Origin: an uncultured bacterium
GTDB taxonomy: Bacteria; Planctomycetota; UBA1135; GCA-002686595
Direction of reading: 5' to 3'
Length of the DNA stretch: 6,889 nt
NCBI GenBank assembly: GCA_902826945.1
Contig: CADEGS010000232.1
Location: 1-6,889, forward strand
Shown here: positions 5,148 to 6,889 of the stretch, one piece after another
Layout: every line of letters begins with the position of its first letter
Position numbering within the stretch: position 1 is the first letter of the stretch
Program-made: the position numbers and the translations under genes
Notes under the pieces: generated by a model
The model's database searches: none
Seen by the model: only the letters and a program-made list of their open reading frames with translations
Told to the model about the DNA's origin: nothing

Positions 5148-5290
5148 TCAGCCCTCGCGGCTCTCCTCGCCCGCGCGCAGGCGTCTCGCCGGCGGGTAGG
5201 GGAACACGTCGATCACCTCGCCGGCGCGGTGGCGCGCCTGCAGGTCGCGCCAGAAGGCGGCGGTCAGGAGGTCGGCGTGGGCCTCGAGGA
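5139..5290 (+). repeat. Direct repeat of the aceK 3' terminus, copy within the full gene
   Basis: This is the partner of 3925-4076 at a constant offset of 1214. It comprises the last 47 or so codons of the intact aceK, its stop, and about nine bases beyond. The copy inside a complete, conserved gene is presumably the parent. Confidence 0.9.
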
Positions 5291-6889
5291 AGAGGCGGCG
5301 GTGCTCGGGCAGGAGGCCCATGAAGCGCAGGAACTCCTCGGGGAAGACGTCGTTCTCGCCGACGTAGAACCACGGCTCGGCGCGCAGCTCGTCCTCGGGG
5401 TCGCGCGCCGTCGGCAGCTCGCGGAAGGCGCAGTCGGTGACGCGGCAGAGCTCGTCGTAGTCGTAGAAGATCACCCGGCCGGCGCGCGTGACGCCGAAGT
5501 TCTTGAGCAGGAGGTCGCCGGGGAAGATGTTCGAGCAGGCCAGGTTGCGGATCGCGAGGCCGTAGTCGAGCACGGCGCGCGCGGTGCGCTCGGGCTCCTC
5601 CTCGCGCAGGAACAGGTTGAGCGGGCGCACCTTGCGCTCGACGTAGACGTGGCGGATCGAGACCTCCTCGCCGTCCACGGCGACCGTCTCGGCGGCCTCG
5701 GAGAGGAGCTCGGCCAGGAGGCCCGGCTCGAAGCGGTGGCGGTCGAAGCGCAGGTGCTCGAACTCCTGCGCCTCGATCAGGCGGCCGGCGCGGTCGTGCT
5801 CGAAGACGAGCTGGTAGCGCTGCAGCACGTGCTCGCGCGTGGTCGTCTTGGGCGGCGCGAAGCGGTCGCGGATGACCTTGAAGACGTAGTCGTAGTAGCG
5901 CAGCGTGAAGACGATCATCACCATGCCGGCCTCGCCGGGCGCGCGCTCGAAGACGTCGAGCGAGCGGCCCAGGTGGCCGAGCAGGTCGCGGTAGATCTCG
6001 GTCTTGCCGTGCTTCGCGTAGCCCAGCCCGATGTAGAGCTCGGCGATCGGCTTGCGCGGCATCAGCGTGCGCAGGAAGCGGATCAGCTCGCCGGGCTGCG
6101 TGAGCTCGACGTGGAAGTGCGAGCGCGTGTAGCTGAAGACGACGCGCACCTCCTGCTCGGAGGTGAGCACGGCGTCGAGCTCGACGCCGCGCGCGCCGTG
6201 GACGAGCACGAGCACGAGCGGCACGAGCGCGCCCCCGCCGCGCAGCCGGCCGACCAGGTACGCGCCGCTGCCGCGGAAGAAGGGCGCGCGCACGAGCTCG
6301 ACCGCCTCCAGCGGCTGCGAGGGCCAGGCGGCTTCCCAGGCGGCGTCGAGCGCCGGCGCGGCGAGGCTCGCGTCCTCGTCGAGCGCGCGCCACGGCGCGG
6401 CGAAGGAGAAGGCCCGCAGGACCTCGCGCACGAGCGCGCGCGTGTCCCCGCGGCGCTCGAAGCGGCGCTGCGCCGGCGCGCCCGTGCCGTAGCGGTCGCG
6501 GCGCGGGTCGAGGTCCACGTACTCGATCGAGGGGTCGACGCCGACCGTGGTGAAGATGCGGCGCGTGACCGAGTTGAAGAAGGTCTCTGCCAGCTCGACG
6601 TCGATGTGGTCGGCCAGGAGCTCGCGGTGCACCTCCTTCACCGACTTCCAGCGCGCGCGGTCGCGCAGCTCGTCGCCGAGCGCGGCCTCCAGGTCGCCCA
6701 CGACGCCGTCGACCTCGCGGCGGTAGAGCGCCAGGCGCTCGGCCGCGTCGCGCTGCCCGCCGGCCCAGTCGCGCGCCTCGAAGCGCCCGCGCGCGCGCCG
6801 CGTCACCTCGTCGAAGTGCGAGCGGTAGCGCTCGTAGCCGAGCCGGATGATCTCCGCGCCCGAGCGCGTCAGGACGTCGCGCGACTGCA
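5148..6889 (-). CDS. aceK: Isocitrate dehydrogenase kinase/phosphatase AceK (N-terminus cut by window edge)
   Basis: A bifunctional cytoplasmic enzyme that phosphorylates isocitrate dehydrogenase to switch it off and also removes the phosphate, sending carbon to the glyoxylate bypass or the TCA cycle. 579 residues are visible; the first (QSRDVLTRSGAEII) already aligns with the extreme N-terminus of E. coli AceK (578 aa), so the start lies only a few codons beyond the edge. The GTG at 6806 is internal. The N-terminal regulatory half includes RFEARDW, KSVKEVHRE and FFNSVTRRIFTTVGV. The kinase half has ATP-binding Lys in YDYVFKVIRD (visible residue 337). It also has catalytic Asp and metal-binding Asn in FPGDLLLKNFGV (458, 463), and Asp476 in VIFYDYDE. 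These sit one position from E. coli K336, D457, N462 and D475. All expected active-site residues are present. The usual operon partners aceB and aceA would lie to the right and are not visible. Confidence 0.97.
   Translation of the reverse strand, partial: QSRDVLTRSGAEIIRLGYERYRSHFDEVTRRARGRFEARDWAGGQRDAAERLALYRREVDGVVGDLEAALGDELRDRARWKSVKEVHRELLADHIDVELAETFFNSVTRRIFTTVGVDPSIEYVDLDPRRDRYGTGAPAQRRFERRGDTRALVREVLRAFSFAAPWRALDEDASLAAPALDAAWEAAWPSQPLEAVELVRAPFFRGSGAYLVGRLRGGGALVPLVLVLVHGARGVELDAVLTSEQEVRVVFSYTRSHFHVELTQPGELIRFLRTLMPRKPIAELYIGLGYAKHGKTEIYRDLLGHLGRSLDVFERAPGEAGMVMIVFTLRYYDYVFKVIRDRFAPPKTTTREHVLQRYQLVFEHDRAGRLIEAQEFEHLRFDRHRFEPGLLAELLSEAAETVAVDGEEVSIRHVYVERKVRPLNLFLREEEPERTARAVLDYGLAIRNLACSNIFPGDLLLKNFGVTRAGRVIFYDYDELCRVTDCAFRELPTARDPEDELRAEPWFYVGENDVFPEEFLRFMGLLPEHRRLFLEAHADLLTAAFWRDLQARHRAGEVIDVFPYPPARRLRAGEESREG

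Noticed and set aside
4939..6393. A 484-codon minus-strand frame overlapping aceK
   Set aside because: It is an Arg/Ala-rich shadow in another frame of the unmistakable AceK coding sequence.
1..6889. CRISPR array, tRNA/rRNA genes, riboswitches, transposase or integrase genes
   Set aside because: No regularly spaced short repeats, cloverleaf or rRNA-like sequence, known riboswitch core, DDE transposase or tyrosine/serine recombinase motif was found by reading both strands.

Overview
The window is about 6.9 kb of high-GC DNA. The genes at both ends are roughly 70-75% GC by hand count of sample lines, and the middle is about 50-58%. It reads as a bacterial chromosome interrupted by a short accessory patch. 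Large secreted proteins built from carboxypeptidase-regulatory-like beta-sandwich repeats suggest a planctomycete- or myxobacterium-like host. The aceK and trxC genes are best known from Proteobacteria, so the phylum assignment is only an inference.

Region 1 (1-3124, + strand) holds two tandem paralogues of a membrane-anchored, multi-domain beta-sandwich protein. Only the last 124 codons of the first are visible; the second is complete, 782 aa with a TTG start. Their 3' ends align without gaps over 366 nt. The roughly 400 bp between them holds a candidate 70-aa ORF whose stop overlaps the next start (TTGA), a hairpin containing a perfect Shine-Dalgarno sequence, and a weak sigma-54-like motif.

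Region 2 (3175-3609, - strand) is a complete zinc-ribbon thioredoxin of the TrxC type, convergent with region 1.

Region 3 (about 3610-5147) is a mosaic accessory segment. From left to right it contains a gene-poor stretch, a duplicated fragment of the 3' end of aceK, a 14-codon remnant resembling the N-terminus of a HicA toxin, and an attC-like imperfect palindrome. A GNAT acetyltransferase gene follows, packed tightly between that palindrome and a second related one. A gene for a 64-aa two-helix membrane protein and a short spacer complete the segment. The layout fits one or two integron-type gene cassettes lying apart from any integrase (a CALIN-like situation), inserted between two direct copies of the aceK terminus. 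No integrase or transposase is visible.

Region 4 (5148 to the right edge, - strand) is nearly all of aceK, the bifunctional isocitrate dehydrogenase kinase/phosphatase. It governs carbon flow between the TCA cycle and the glyoxylate bypass. Its start lies just outside the window.

The most interesting signal is the accessory patch: the repeated aceK terminus, the paired attC-like palindromes around the acetyltransferase, and the broken hicA between them. No clearly new multi-gene system is visible.
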